Made by a program: the position numbers and the translations under genes. From positions 682,001 to 746,000 of the forward strand of contig NZ_WYDQ01000001.1 of NCBI RefSeq assembly GCF_024105635.1: 64,000 nt of DNA. Reading direction: 5' to 3'. The notes below the pieces were generated by a model. The model did no database searches and was not told the origin of the DNA. It saw nothing but the letters and a program-made list of their open reading frames with translations. Position 1 is the stretch's first letter, and each line of letters begins with the position of its first letter. The stretch is from Oceanicola sp. 502str15. Lineage in GTDB: Bacteria; Pseudomonadota; Alphaproteobacteria; Rhodobacterales; Rhodobacteraceae. Shown here piece after piece: positions 1-9,921 of the stretch.

Positions 1-171
1 GCCGAGAGCGTGGCGCTGGCACTGACCGAGTACTTCGACGTGCCGCCGGAAAACCTCGTGGTTCAGGGCTATGGCGAGAGCGATCTGAAGATCCGCACGC
101 TGACCGATGAACGGGCGAACCGCCGCGCCGCCGTGCGCCGGATCACCCCGCTGATCGCCTCGGGCTCGTAA
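1..171 (+). CDS. OmpA-family protein, C-terminal end (partial)
   Basis: The window opens inside this gene; only the last 56 codons are present. They read as the end of an OmpA-like peptidoglycan-binding domain: a GYGESD turn followed by an Arg-rich helix with NRRAAVRR, the usual C-terminal signature where Asn/Arg residues contact the peptidoglycan stem peptide. Such proteins tie the outer membrane or a periplasmic machine to the cell wall. What lies N-terminal (beta-barrel, lipoprotein or MotB-like) cannot be seen. A good terminator follows at 215-245. The family call is by motif; the exact protein is unknown. Confidence 0.75.
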   Translation, partial: AESVALALTEYFDVPPENLVVQGYGESDLKIRTLTDERANRRAAVRRITPLIASGS

Positions 172-214
172 GACCCCGACCACAGCGTAACGAACCCCTT
201 CGTTAACGAGTACA

Positions 215-245
215 GAGGCGGGCCTTTCGGGGTCCGCCTCTTTTA
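215..245 (+). terminator. Rho-independent terminator after the OmpA-family gene
   Basis: GAGGCGGG at 215-222 pairs with TCCGCCTC at 233-240 (one G-T pair), giving a GC-rich stem with a short loop, directly followed by a run of T (241-244). Confidence 0.8.
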
Positions 246-374
246 TTTGGGCAGGCCTCAGGGGCCTTGCCGGGCGTCCACCTCTCGGGCCCTCCGACCC
301 GGCGCGAGATTGCGACCAAGGTGGGCGAGACATTTGCCGCCTGCGTGCTAGGTTCTGCCGGCGAGGAGGGCCGC

Positions 375-1352
375 ATGATGGCTGAGATTTCCGACAACAT
401 CCCCGGTGTGGCATTGGCCTGGCACCGCGAGGGCAAGGGCGCGGTGCTGGCCACCGTGGTTGAAACCTGGGGCTCGGCACCCCGGCCCGTGGGCGCGCAT
501 CTGGCGATCAGCGGGGCAGGGGCGCTGGAAGGCTCGGTTTCGGGCGGCTGTGTCGAGGGCGCGGTTGTGGCCGAGGCCTTCGAGGCGCTCGAAACCGGGC
601 AGAGCAAGCTGCTGACCTATGGCGTCAGCGATGACGAGGCCTTCGGCGTCGGCCTCGCCTGCGGCGGCACCATCCGCATTCTGGTGCAGCCCGTCGGGGC
701 GGGCATCAGCGAGGCGGCGCTGGCCGAGGTGGTGGGCGCCATGGAAGCGCGCCGGCCGGTGGCCTACGTGGTGGATACCGAGAGCTGGGCGGCGCGGGTG
801 GTGGGGCCCGAGGGCTTTGCCGAGCGTTTCCGCGCCGACCGCTCCGGCTTCGAAGAAGACGGCAAGACCTTCGTGGGCATCCACAATCCGCCCCTCCGCA
901 TGGCCGTGGTGGGCGCCGTCCACATCGCCCAGTTCCTCGTGCCGATGGCGCGGATGGCGGGCTACGACCCGTTTCTGGTGGACCCGCGCGAGGCCTTCGC
1001 GACGCCGGAGCGCTTTCCCGGCACCACCATCAGCCACGACTGGCCCGACGAGGCGCTGGCGGCCTGGGGCCTTGATGCCCGCACCGCCGTCGTGACCCTC
1101 ACCCACGACCCCAAGATCGACGATCCGGCCATCGCGGCGGCGCTGGCGTCGGAGTGCTTCTACCTCGGGGCCCTCGGCTCGACCCGCACCCACGCCAAGC
1201 GGGTGGAGCGGTTGCAGACGGCGGGGGCCGATGCGGACCAGATCGCAAGGATCCACGCGCCTGTGGGGCTGAATATCGGGGCCAAGAGCCCGGCGGAAAT
1301 TGCCGTATCGGTTCTGGCGCAGGTCACCGAAGTGCTCAGGGGGCAGCGGTGA
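375..1352 (+). CDS. XdhC/CoxI-family protein
   Basis: 325 aa. The N-terminal XdhC/CoxI domain carries the conserved SGGCVEG motif at about residues 56-62; the C-terminal part (about 176-325) is the XdhC Rossmann-like domain starting near GAVHIAQ. Members of this family bind molybdenum cofactor and help sulfurate or insert it into xanthine dehydrogenase or CO dehydrogenase-like enzymes. The reading frame is open from 267, but GAGGAGG at 363-369 points to ATG 375 (or 378). The stop overlaps the GTG start of the next gene by 4 nt, so the two are translationally coupled. No molybdoenzyme subunit is in the window, so its client is unknown. Confidence 0.85.
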   Translation: MMAEISDNIPGVALAWHREGKGAVLATVVETWGSAPRPVGAHLAISGAGALEGSVSGGCVEGAVVAEAFEALETGQSKLLTYGVSDDEAFGVGLACGGTIRILVQPVGAGISEAALAEVVGAMEARRPVAYVVDTESWAARVVGPEGFAERFRADRSGFEEDGKTFVGIHNPPLRMAVVGAVHIAQFLVPMARMAGYDPFLVDPREAFATPERFPGTTISHDWPDEALAAWGLDARTAVVTLTHDPKIDDPAIAAALASECFYLGALGSTRTHAKRVERLQTAGADADQIARIHAPVGLNIGAKSPAEIAVSVLAQVTEVLRGQR

Positions 1353-2338
1353 AGTTTGGCCCGGTGCCCCTGAGCGACGCCGAAGGCGCGGTGCTCGCCC
1401 ATTCGGTGCGTGCGGCGGGCCGGGTGGTGAAAAAGGGCGCCGTGCTGGGGGCGGAGGCGATTGCGGCATTGCAGGCCGAGGGGCTGGCCGAGGTGATCGT
1501 GGCGCGGCTCGAGCCGGGCGACGTGGCCGAGGACGTGGCCGCAGAGGCTTTGGCGCGAGCGGTGCAGGGCAGCGGGCTGAAGCTGACCAAGGCGCATACC
1601 GGGCGGGTGAACTTCAAGGCCGAGCGCCCCGGTGTGCTCGTCGTCGACGCCGAGAAGGTGCGCGCCATCAACGCCATCGACCCGGGGCTGACGCTGGCCA
1701 CGCTGGCCCCGCTCACCCGCGTCACCTCGGGGCTTCTGGCCGGAACGGTCAAGGTGATCCCCTATGCGGTGCCGGGCGCCGCGCTGGAGGCGGCCTGCGC
1801 CGTCGCCGGGGGCGCCATGCGGCTGGCCCCGGTGGTGATGCGCCGCGCCGCCGTGGTCCTGACCGAGGTGCCGGGCCAGAAGGCCAGCATCACCACCAAG
1901 GGCCGCGCGGCCGTGGTCGGGCGTCTGGAGGCGCTGGGGATCGAGGCCGCGACAGTGGAGGTGGTGCCCCATGACACCGAGGCCGTGGCGCGCGCCCTTG
2001 GCGGGCTCTCGGCTGACCTCGCCTTGATCCTGACCGGCTCCGCCACATCCGATGCCCATGACGTAGCCCCGCAGGCCCTGCGCAATGCCGGGGGCCGGGT
2101 GGACCGCTTCGGGATGCCGGTTGACCCGGGCAACCTGCTGTTTCTCGGCGCGCTCGGCGAGGTGCCGGTCATCGGCCTGCCCGGCTGCGCCCGCTCGCCG
2201 GCCCTGAACGGGGCCGACTGGGTGCTGGAACGGGTCGCCTGCGGCATGGTGCCGGGGCCGGAGGACTTCGCCGCGATGGGCGTGGGCGGGCTGCTGAAGG
2301 AAATCCCGATCAGGCCGCAGCCCCGGGAAGGGCGCTAG
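1349..2338 (+). CDS. Molybdopterin-binding domain protein (MoeA/MogA-like fold)
   Basis: 329 aa. Start is GTG 1349, inside the end of the XdhC-family gene (GTGA overlap); the frame is open further upstream but that part is a shadow of the previous gene. The C-terminal half (about 165-305) looks like the MoCF molybdopterin-binding fold, with a TGSATSDAHD stretch near residue 230 in the place of the usual cofactor-binding loop. In many alphaproteobacteria this domain is followed by, or fused to, a MobA-like nucleotidyltransferase; here neither fusion nor neighbour is present. Role in molybdenum cofactor maturation is inferred from family and from coupling to the XdhC-family gene. Confidence 0.7.
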   Translation: MKFGPVPLSDAEGAVLAHSVRAAGRVVKKGAVLGAEAIAALQAEGLAEVIVARLEPGDVAEDVAAEALARAVQGSGLKLTKAHTGRVNFKAERPGVLVVDAEKVRAINAIDPGLTLATLAPLTRVTSGLLAGTVKVIPYAVPGAALEAACAVAGGAMRLAPVVMRRAAVVLTEVPGQKASITTKGRAAVVGRLEALGIEAATVEVVPHDTEAVARALGGLSADLALILTGSATSDAHDVAPQALRNAGGRVDRFGMPVDPGNLLFLGALGEVPVIGLPGCARSPALNGADWVLERVACGMVPGPEDFAAMGVGGLLKEIPIRPQPREGR

Positions 2339-2353
2339 GGCCTCCGCCAGCGG

Positions 2354-2743
2354 CTACAGCCGGTCTGGCACCAGCGCCGGTGGATCAAAGGTGAGGCGCA
2401 GCAGCGACACGCGGCCTGCCGGGTCGCTTTCCATGGCGTCGGGGGGCAGGGTGAGCGGCAGGGCCTCGGCGGCGTCGAGGGTGAGGGTCAGAGCCACCGG
2501 CATGTCGATGGGGTAGCCCTCAAGCACCAGCCCGCCGGAGCACAGAGCCGGAAAGTTGCCCGATGTCTCGCCACCCTCCCAGCTGACGGCCAGTGCAAGG
2601 GCAGGGGGCGCGTCGGGGCAGCGGAAGTAGAGCGTGGCGCGCGCCGGGGTGAGCCACTCGCGCAGGATCTCCGCCGCGCCGGCCGCCCAGGCCAAGCCGC
2701 CCACCACCAAGAGCAGGCCAGCAGCCACCGCCAGCCACCTCAC
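2354..2743 (-). CDS. Hypothetical protein with one N-terminal membrane segment
   Basis: 129 aa, not recognised. It begins with a hydrophobic stretch (about residues 3-25, Leu/Val/Gly/Ala-rich) that looks like a signal anchor or signal peptide, followed by a domain of about 100 residues with two cysteines (41 and 68) and many short beta-like hydrophobic alternations, suggesting a small secreted or periplasmic beta domain. Start GTG 2743 overlaps the stop of the upstream gene by 4 nt, so the two genes are coupled and probably act together. Confidence 0.6.
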   Translation of the reverse strand: MRWLAVAAGLLLVVGGLAWAAGAAEILREWLTPARATLYFRCPDAPPALALAVSWEGGETSGNFPALCSGGLVLEGYPIDMPVALTLTLDAAEALPLTLPPDAMESDPAGRVSLLRLTFDPPALVPDRL

Positions 2744-3576
2744 GGAAAGACCCCCTCGCAGTAGTCCGCGATATCGCCCTTCAACGACATGCGCAGCTTC
2801 AAGGCGACAAAGGGCCAGTGCAGCGCGTTCTTGCCAAGCCCCTCCTGCGCCTCGCTCATACTCTCGTAAGCGCCAAAGTAGCGCCCCGCACCGAAGCGGG
2901 CGGCATCCTTGGGCGCGCGCCCGGCCTTTTCGGAATACTTGATCTGCAAGGCGAGATAGGCCCCGACCACGAAGTCCTCGATCAGCGGCTCGTTGATGAC
3001 GCCGGCATAGTCGCTGTGGGGAGCGACGGTGGTGAAGTCCGGCCCCCACTTGGCGCCCGGCGTGCAGATGCCCGTCTGCAGGCGCATTCCGACCGCCACC
3101 CGCTCGACCCAATCCCGGTAGCTTCCGGGGAAGGCCTTGTTGCGCACCTCGTCATAGGCCTTCTGGGTCAGCTGGCCGCGCCCGATGCTGTCGCCGTCGA
3201 TGCCCCTGCGCTCCAGCCAGTTCAGCCGCTTGCCCTCTTCGACGTAGATGTTCGAAATGGCGGTGCCGGTCAGATGGGCCTGCACCGCGTGCACCCCGGG
3301 AATGTTGGCCACCACCTCGGCGGCGGCCTCGTCGGGGGGATTTTGCGGCATCGAGAAGCGGCTGTAGAGCTGGATCTGGGTCAGCGCATGGCGGTTCTGG
3401 GCAACCTGGCTGTTGCCGTAGGCCAGCGCGTTGTAGAGCATCAGCGCCCCTTCGGCCTCCAGCGCGGAGATGTCGGCGGAGGTCGCGTTCATCATCAGGT
3501 AGCGGGCGATGTCGTCCTGCTGGATTTTCGAACCCTTCGCGAGCGCGCGGGAGATCTCTGAGGTGCTGAGGGCCAC
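2740..3576 (-). CDS. Hypothetical protein, possibly lysozyme-like
   Basis: 278 aa, not firmly recognised. The frame is open up to 3726, but GTG 3576 with AGGAG at 3585-3589 (7-nt spacing) is the only well-placed start. The middle carries RGIDGDSIGRGQLTQKAY followed by a Trp-containing helix and a region with two Asp/Glu-rich turns; the G-R-G-Q-L-T pattern recalls the core of lysozyme-like transglycosylase folds, but I could not identify a secure catalytic Glu. No signal peptide is apparent. It is coupled by a GTGA overlap to the small membrane-anchored protein downstream, so a two-protein unit acting at the envelope is a reasonable guess. Confidence 0.55.
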   Translation of the reverse strand: MALSTSEISRALAKGSKIQQDDIARYLMMNATSADISALEAEGALMLYNALAYGNSQVAQNRHALTQIQLYSRFSMPQNPPDEAAAEVVANIPGVHAVQAHLTGTAISNIYVEEGKRLNWLERRGIDGDSIGRGQLTQKAYDEVRNKAFPGSYRDWVERVAVGMRLQTGICTPGAKWGPDFTTVAPHSDYAGVINEPLIEDFVVGAYLALQIKYSEKAGRAPKDAARFGAGRYFGAYESMSEAQEGLGKNALHWPFVALKLRMSLKGDIADYCEGVFP

Positions 3577-3690
3577 GGACGGGCTCCTGATATCGAGACA
3601 TGTCAAAAATGACTGGGCCGCCGGAGCGGGAGGAATGCAGCGACCATAGGGGGTTTTTGCGCGGAACGGTGTGAAATCGGCGTGAGAAAC

Positions 3691-3717
3691 GAGAAAGGGC
3701 GGCCCCTTGGCCGCCCT
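3691..3717 (-). terminator. Rho-independent terminator of infC
   Basis: AGGGCGGCC (3696-3704) and GGCCGCCCT (3709-3717) form a perfect 9-bp stem with a CCTT loop. On the minus strand it is followed by TTTCTC, and it sits 24 nt past the infC stop. Confidence 0.8.
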
Positions 3718-3740
3718 GATCGTCATTGCTGGAGCTGCGC

Positions 3741-4286
3741 TTACTTGGGCAGCGGATTTATCATCATCACCATCTGACGGCCTTCCATCTTGGGCATCGA
3801 CTCGATCTTGCCGATTTCCTTGATGTCCTCGGCCACCCGCTGAAGCAGGGCCCGGCCCACATCCTGGTGGGCCATCTCGCGGCCCCGGAAGCGCAGGGTG
3901 ATCTTAACCTTGTCGCCATTCTCCAGAAATTTGAAGACGTTGCGCATCTTCACTTCGTAATCGTGGGTGTCGGTATTGGGGCGGAACTTGATTTCCTTGA
4001 TCTCGATGATCTTCTGCTTCTTCCGCGCCTCGGCCTCTTTCTTCTGGGTTTCGTACTTGTACTTGCCGAAATCCATGATCTTGCAAACGGGCGGGGTGGC
4101 GTTGGGCGAAATCTCGACGAGGTCGAGGCCGACCTGTTCGGCAAGCTCCATCGCACGCTGGGGCGTCACGACGCCCACGTTCTGTCCTTCGTGTCCAATA
4201 AGCCGGATTTCACTGGCGGTGATGCGATCATTTACGCGGGGGCCTGTGTCACGCACCGGCGGGGCGTTGTGGGGTCTGCGGGCTAT
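3741..4286 (-). CDS. infC: Translation initiation factor IF-3
   Basis: 181 aa. IF-3 binds the 30S subunit and checks start-codon pairing. Both domains are present: the N-domain through GPRVNDRI, the lysine-rich linker around [11 protein letters not shown], and the C-domain with [13 protein letters not shown] and [12 protein letters not shown] exists at 4256, but the family N-terminus ARRPHNAPP is encoded upstream of it, and the codon in the initiator place is ATA (4286-4284), preceded by AGGAG (4298-4294) at 7 nt. No ATG, GTG or TTG lies in frame between that Shine-Dalgarno and the ARRPHN stretch, so the start is very likely AUA. Rare start codons on infC are known (AUU in E. coli) and let IF-3 repress its own translation. 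Confidence 0.93.
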   Translation of the reverse strand: MARRPHNAPPVRDTGPRVNDRITASEIRLIGHEGQNVGVVTPQRAMELAEQVGLDLVEISPNATPPVCKIMDFGKYKYETQKKEAEARKKQKIIEIKEIKFRPNTDTHDYEVKMRNVFKFLENGDKVKITLRFRGREMAHQDVGRALLQRVAEDIKEIGKIESMPKMEGRQMVMMINPLPK

Positions 4287-4298
4287 GGGATGTCTCCT
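4284..4298 (-). promoter_or_regulatory. infC ribosome binding site with AUA start
   Basis: On the minus strand: AGGAG, seven nucleotides, then ATA. The unusual start is the expected target of IF-3 autoregulation, since IF-3 rejects non-AUG/GUG/UUG initiation. Confidence 0.75.
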
Positions 4299-4506
4299 GT
4301 TTCAGCCTTGGGTCGAATGGCGGGCAAAATAGACGCGGGGCAGGCGCGGTTCAAGCGGATTGCGGGGTGGGCGATGCAGATCGGGTGATGCGGCGCGGCG
4401 GCGCCGGAAATGCCGCACTGCCGCAATGGCGCTTTTCTTTGCCGGGTAGGCGGCATAGGATAGGGCGGGCCTTTTTGAAGGCAAGTGCGGGACAAGGAAT
4501 TACCCT

Positions 4507-5424
4507 ATGGATAACAAGATGATCGGCGGCGTTGTTGTAGCTGCCCTTGCAATCGGCGGATATATTTACGCAACCCAGAGCAGCGACGAGCCGGCCCCCG
4601 AAGCCGAGGCCGCCGCAGAGGCCACCGAAGCCACCGAAGAGGTGACGGAAGAGGCGGAAGCGGTCGAGGAAACCACCGAAGAGGCGACCGAAGAAGCCGC
4701 CGCCGAGGGTGAGAGCGCCATCGAAGAGGCCGTGGAAACCGTCGTGGAAGACACCACCGCAGCCGCCGAAGAGATGACCGAGGCCGTCGAAGAGGCCGCG
4801 GGCGAGGCGATGGAAGCCGCCGAAGAGGCCACCGGCGACGCCGTGGCCGCGATGGAGGGCGCAACCGATGCGGCCGCCGAGGCTGCCGGCGATGCGGGCG
4901 ATGCTGCGGCGCAAACGGCTGACGAGGTCGTGGAAGACACCGCAACCGCCGTCGAGGCCGCGGGCGACGCGGCCAATGCGGCGATGGAGCAGGCCGAAGA
5001 GGCTGTCGAGGCCGCCGAAGAGGGCGCAACCGAAGCCGCCAGCGACGCCATGCAGGCGGCCTCCGAGTCGATGGAAGCCGCGTCCGAGGCGATGGACGAA
5101 GCCGCCGAGGCCGTCGAGGCCGCCGGCGATACCGCCACCTCCACCGCGACCGCCACGGCAGACGCCACCGCCGACACCGCCGGTGAAGCGGCCGACAGCG
5201 CCACCGCCATGGCCGATGGCAGTGCAGAGGCCGCCGAGGGCATGGATCTGACCGCGCTCACCGCAGAGGGCTTCGACCTCGAGAAGGTGACGGAGATGAT
5301 CGAGGGCTCCGACCTCGGCACCTTCCAGAAGACCGCGCTGGTCAAGGCCGTCGAGGCCGCCAAGGACAACCCCGAGGCGCTTGCGGGGGCCCTGGACAAG
5401 GTGAAGGAAGCGCTCGGCCTCTGA
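4507..5424 (+). CDS. Ala/Glu-rich acidic protein with N-terminal membrane anchor
   Basis: 305 aa. Residues about 5-22 form a single hydrophobic segment; the rest up to about residue 245 is low-complexity Ala/Glu/Thr sequence with irregular AAEE and VEEA repeats, strongly acidic and predicted to be helical. The last 60 residues return to normal complexity (ending DKVKEALGL) and look like a small folded domain. The start ATG 4507 follows AAGGAA at 4495-4500. This resembles LEA-like or periplasmic spacer proteins, but I recognise no named family. The bias creates a long open antisense frame that I reject as a gene. A strong terminator follows. Confidence 0.75.
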   Translation: MDNKMIGGVVVAALAIGGYIYATQSSDEPAPEAEAAAEATEATEEVTEEAEAVEETTEEATEEAAAEGESAIEEAVETVVEDTTAAAEEMTEAVEEAAGEAMEAAEEATGDAVAAMEGATDAAAEAAGDAGDAAAQTADEVVEDTATAVEAAGDAANAAMEQAEEAVEAAEEGATEAASDAMQAASESMEAASEAMDEAAEAVEAAGDTATSTATATADATADTAGEAADSATAMADGSAEAAEGMDLTALTAEGFDLEKVTEMIEGSDLGTFQKTALVKAVEAAKDNPEALAGALDKVKEALGL

Positions 5425-5450
5425 GCCTTGCGCACATCGCGAAAAGATCA

Positions 5451-5478
5451 GGCCCGCACCATCTGGTGCGGGCCTTTT
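5451..5478. terminator. Bidirectional Rho-independent terminator
   Basis: GGCCCGCAC and GTGCGGGCC form a perfect stem (5451-5474) followed by TTTT on the plus strand. It lies between two convergent genes (4507-5424 plus and 5523-7379 minus) and an A-run at 5442-5445 gives a weak T-run for the minus strand. Confidence 0.8.
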
Positions 5479-5522
5479 CAATTTGTAATCAGTGCAGTGT
5501 GGCGATCAGTTGAAGCTTTGCC

Positions 5523-7379
<1,857 letters not shown>

Positions 7380-7435
7380 GGGGCGGGGGGTAGCAGGGTT
7401 GGCGAAGCATGGGAAGCGGGGTTCTGGCGGCACCC

Positions 7436-7496
7436 TCGGAGCGGGGGGCCAGCCCCCCGCACCCCCCGGAGATATTTACAGCAAGAAAATGATCAG
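7436..7496. repeat. GC-hairpin intergenic element
   Basis: Between the ABC-F gene and the dehydrogenase is a hairpin (GCGGGGGG at 7440-7447 facing CCCCCCGC at 7454-7461), then CACCCCCCGGAGATATTT and a purine-rich tail ending at the dehydrogenase stop. As far as I recall, near-identical elements recur in intergenic regions of Rhodobacteraceae genomes; this window holds only one copy. It may end transcription of the minus-strand dehydrogenase. Confidence 0.45.
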
Positions 7497-8191
7497 GGCG
7501 CGATTTCCTGCCCGTCCCAGGCGAGAAGTTTGCCGCTGTCTTCGGGAGTGCTGGCCTCGATCGTCCGCCAGAGGAGCGCGGCGGATTCGGCGGGGGTGAA
7601 GACCCTGGGCGCATTGCCGCGGTAGGGTTTGGAGAGTGGCGTGGCCACGGTGCCGGGGTGCAGGCCGAGGAGCCGGGCCTCCGGGTGGGTGCGGGCAAGT
7701 TCGATGGAAAAGGTGCGGATCACCTGGTTCAGCGCCGCCTTGGAGGCGCGGTAGCTGACCCAGCCGCCAAGGGCGTTATCGGAGATCGAACCGACCCGGG
7801 CCGAGAGGGCGGCGGCGAAGGCGGGCCGGTCACGGGGCAGGCGGGGCAGGAAGTGCCTGAAGATCAGCGCGGGCAGGATGGTGTTGACCCGGTAGACCTC
7901 GGCCATGGCCTCGGGGTCCAGCGCCTTGAGGGACTTTTCGGGCGCGTAGCGCTCGGTATGGAGGGTGCCGGTTGTGATGAGCAGGCCGGAGATCGCGGGC
8001 AGCGCACCGGCAAGACCTTCCAGCGCCGTGGCATCGCCGGCATCGAGGATATGGGCCGTGGTGCCTTCGGGCGCGCCGGGGCGGCGGCTGACGACATGGA
8101 CGGGCGGGCCACCGGGGGCGGCCTGCGCGGCCTCGGCCATGGCGCTGCCGATGGCGCCTGCGCCGAAGATCAGGAGGGGGGCGGTGGTCAT
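7493..8191 (-). CDS. Short-chain dehydrogenase/reductase (CsgA-like)
   Basis: 232 aa. Rossmann glycine motif GAGAIGSA at 10-17 and a catalytic YRASK with Tyr near residue 147; the serine strand is ARVGSIS. The layout and short length are those of the C-factor (CsgA)-like SDRs, which reduce small carbonyls with NAD(P)H. The glycine motif is slightly unusual (GAGAIG rather than GxxxGxG), as is common in this branch. Stands alone, divergent from ndk. Substrate unknown. Confidence 0.8.
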   Translation of the reverse strand: MTTAPLLIFGAGAIGSAMAEAAQAAPGGPPVHVVSRRPGAPEGTTAHILDAGDATALEGLAGALPAISGLLITTGTLHTERYAPEKSLKALDPEAMAEVYRVNTILPALIFRHFLPRLPRDRPAFAAALSARVGSISDNALGGWVSYRASKAALNQVIRTFSIELARTHPEARLLGLHPGTVATPLSKPYRGNAPRVFTPAESAALLWRTIEASTPEDSGKLLAWDGQEIAP

Positions 8192-8314
8192 GCGGCGAAG
8201 CTAGGGCGCGGAGGCGCGCTTTCAAAAGGAGGCTTTCAAATGCGGGGCCCCCATGTTACCGCAGCCGCGAAATTCGGACCGGGCGGCGCGCCCGGCACAT
8301 CAAGGAGACGCCTC

Positions 8315-8737
8315 ATGGCCACCGAACGCACCCTTTCGATCATCAAGCCCGACGCCACCCGCCGCAACCTCACCGGCAAGATCAACGCCAAGTTCGAAGA
8401 GGCCGGTCTGCGGATCGTCGCCCAGAAGCGGATCAAGCTCTCGATCGAGCAGGCCGGCAAGTTCTACGAAGTACACGCCGAGCGCCCGTTCTACGGCGAA
8501 CTCTGCGAGTTCATGGCCTCCGAGCCGGTGGTTGTGCAGGTGCTGGAAGGCGAGGGCGCCATCCTGAAGAACCGTGAAGTGATGGGCGCGACCAACCCCG
8601 CCGACGCCGCCCCCGGCACCATCCGCGCCGAGTTTGCCGAGTCGGTCGGCGAGAACTCGGTGCACGGCTCCGACGCCCCCGAGACCGCGGCGGAAGAGAT
8701 TGCCTACTTCTTCTCCGGCCTCGAGCTGGTGGGCTGA
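8315..8737 (+). CDS. ndk: Nucleoside diphosphate kinase
   Basis: 140 aa, full family length. Transfers gamma-phosphate from ATP to nucleoside diphosphates through a phosphohistidine; the catalytic His falls at residue 117 in NSVHGSD, exactly where expected. The N-terminal [11 protein letters not shown] strand and the [12 protein letters not shown] loop are typical. ATG 8315 has AAGGAGA at 8302-8308. Single-gene unit with its own terminator. Confidence 0.97.
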   Translation: MATERTLSIIKPDATRRNLTGKINAKFEEAGLRIVAQKRIKLSIEQAGKFYEVHAERPFYGELCEFMASEPVVVQVLEGEGAILKNREVMGATNPADAAPGTIRAEFAESVGENSVHGSDAPETAAEEIAYFFSGLELVG

Positions 8738-8772
8738 CGCTCAGAACATCGGCGGGACATGTTCCGCCAGAC

Positions 8773-8800
8773 GGGGGCGCTCCTGAGGGGCGCCCCCTTT
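8773..8800 (+). terminator. Rho-independent terminator of ndk
   Basis: GGGGGCGC (8773-8780) pairs with GCGCCCCC (8790-8797) around a short purine loop, followed by TTT and a second short T-run. Confidence 0.75.
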
Positions 8801-8819
8801 GCTTTTGGGGGAGGCTGGC

Positions 8820-9341
8820 TCAGACCAGCCGATGCGAGAGATAGGGGTTCCAGCCGTTGATGTAGTCGGCTGGGTAGTGGCTTTCGGGCTTCATCGACAC
8901 GTCGAAGGCTCCGCCCGCGCTGGCGACCACCCTGACATCGGAGGCATGAAGGCCGGTGTCGATGTAGTAGGTGGCCGCATTGGGGACCTGCAGCAGCCTG
9001 CGAATGGTGGCGGCGCGTTGCGGCCAGACGAAATCGGGCTGGCTGACCCAGCCGCTGCCTTCAAGATTGAGCCCGCCGACATGAAGGATGCCGGTGATCG
9101 CGCCGGGCAGGTTGGCGCGGGCCGTTTCGAGCAGGCGGGCGGCGGTGATGACGCTGTCGGCCTTGGTCAGATGCACGGCCGAGAGGTTGCCCGCACCGTC
9201 GCGCAGGGTGATCGTGGAGCAGGAGGAGACGCCGGGAAAGGTCAGCTCCGGGTTGCCCCAGCCGACGCAGGATTCGCGGATGAAGTCATCTGCGCCGCCG
9301 CCGTTTCCATAGCCGTACTTGGGGGAAAATCGTGTGCCCAT
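8820..9341 (-). CDS. Hypothetical protein with CheD/CNF-like Cys-His spacing
   Basis: 173 aa, no family recognised with certainty. ATG 9341 is preceded by AAGGAA; the longer open frame to 9560 is shadow. The sequence GVSSCSTITL places Cys41 at the start of a strand, and His57 follows 16 residues later in LSAVHLTK. A Cys and a His about 15-17 residues apart at the start of consecutive strands is the catalytic pair of CheD receptor deamidases and CNF1-type toxins. A later GWVSQ/ATIRRLL part could complete such a fold. No chemotaxis gene is nearby, there is no signal peptide, and the match is to spacing only. Confidence 0.5.
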   Translation of the reverse strand: MGTRFSPKYGYGNGGGADDFIRESCVGWGNPELTFPGVSSCSTITLRDGAGNLSAVHLTKADSVITAARLLETARANLPGAITGILHVGGLNLEGSGWVSQPDFVWPQRAATIRRLLQVPNAATYYIDTGLHASDVRVVASAGGAFDVSMKPESHYPADYINGWNPYLSHRLV

Positions 9342-9429
9342 CGGGTATTCCTTAATGACTTGAGAGTGAACGAATGGGCGCAACCTAGGCGATAGTTTCC
9401 GCACAGTAAACACCGCGCCGGCCCCCGAT

Positions 9430-9894
9430 CTAGCCGAGGCGGATCTCGGGGCGGCGGGCCGAGACATCGCGGGCGCGGGCGGCCTGCTTCGCAAGGTTCT
9501 TCTCCAGCAGGGAGACATTGCGGATGTTGGCGTTATAGGCGGCGTCGAAGATGTCGCCAATCACCGGGATCGAGCCGATCGACCAGTCGAGCGCCATGTT
9601 GAACCCCATGTAGGCCAGGGCGCCGGGCGTCGCTCCGAGCCGGTGGGCCTTGTAGATGATATAGGCAGAGGGCGCGGCGGCGAGGGTGTCGCCAACCACC
9701 GGGATTAGGCCGAGAAAGGTATCGAGCCCAACATCCACCGAGGTGCCGGGAATGCGGAAGATCGCATCCATCCGCCGGGCAAGGCGGTGCAGCGCGGCGA
9801 TTTCGGCATCAATCGCCGGGCCGTGCAGGGCAGGGTCGTCGGAAAGGGGGCTCTCGGCGGTCATATCTTTCATATGGGGGGGGAATGCGCCCAT
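9430..9894 (-). CDS. DUF4112 family membrane protein
   Basis: 154 aa. It matches DUF4112: MDAIFRIPGTSVDVGLD, then GLIPVVGD, a hydrophobic AAAPSAYIIYKA segment, and the mirrored second half GSIPVIGDIFDAAYNANIRN. The two I-P-V-V/I-G-D motifs are the hallmark. Function of the family is unknown; the hydrophobic parts suggest membrane association. Starts at ATG 9894, 9873 or 9864 are all possible; none has a strong Shine-Dalgarno. Confidence 0.8.
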   Translation of the reverse strand: MGAFPPHMKDMTAESPLSDDPALHGPAIDAEIAALHRLARRMDAIFRIPGTSVDVGLDTFLGLIPVVGDTLAAAPSAYIIYKAHRLGATPGALAYMGFNMALDWSIGSIPVIGDIFDAAYNANIRNVSLLEKNLAKQAARARDVSARRPEIRLG

Positions 9895-9921
9895 GTGAAG
9901 GGTATTTACATTATTTTCGCG

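Noticed and set aside
4566..5435. Long antisense open frame over the Ala/Glu-rich gene
   Set aside because: It mirrors the biased GCC/GAG codons; product is Ala/Ser low complexity without a ribosome-binding site.
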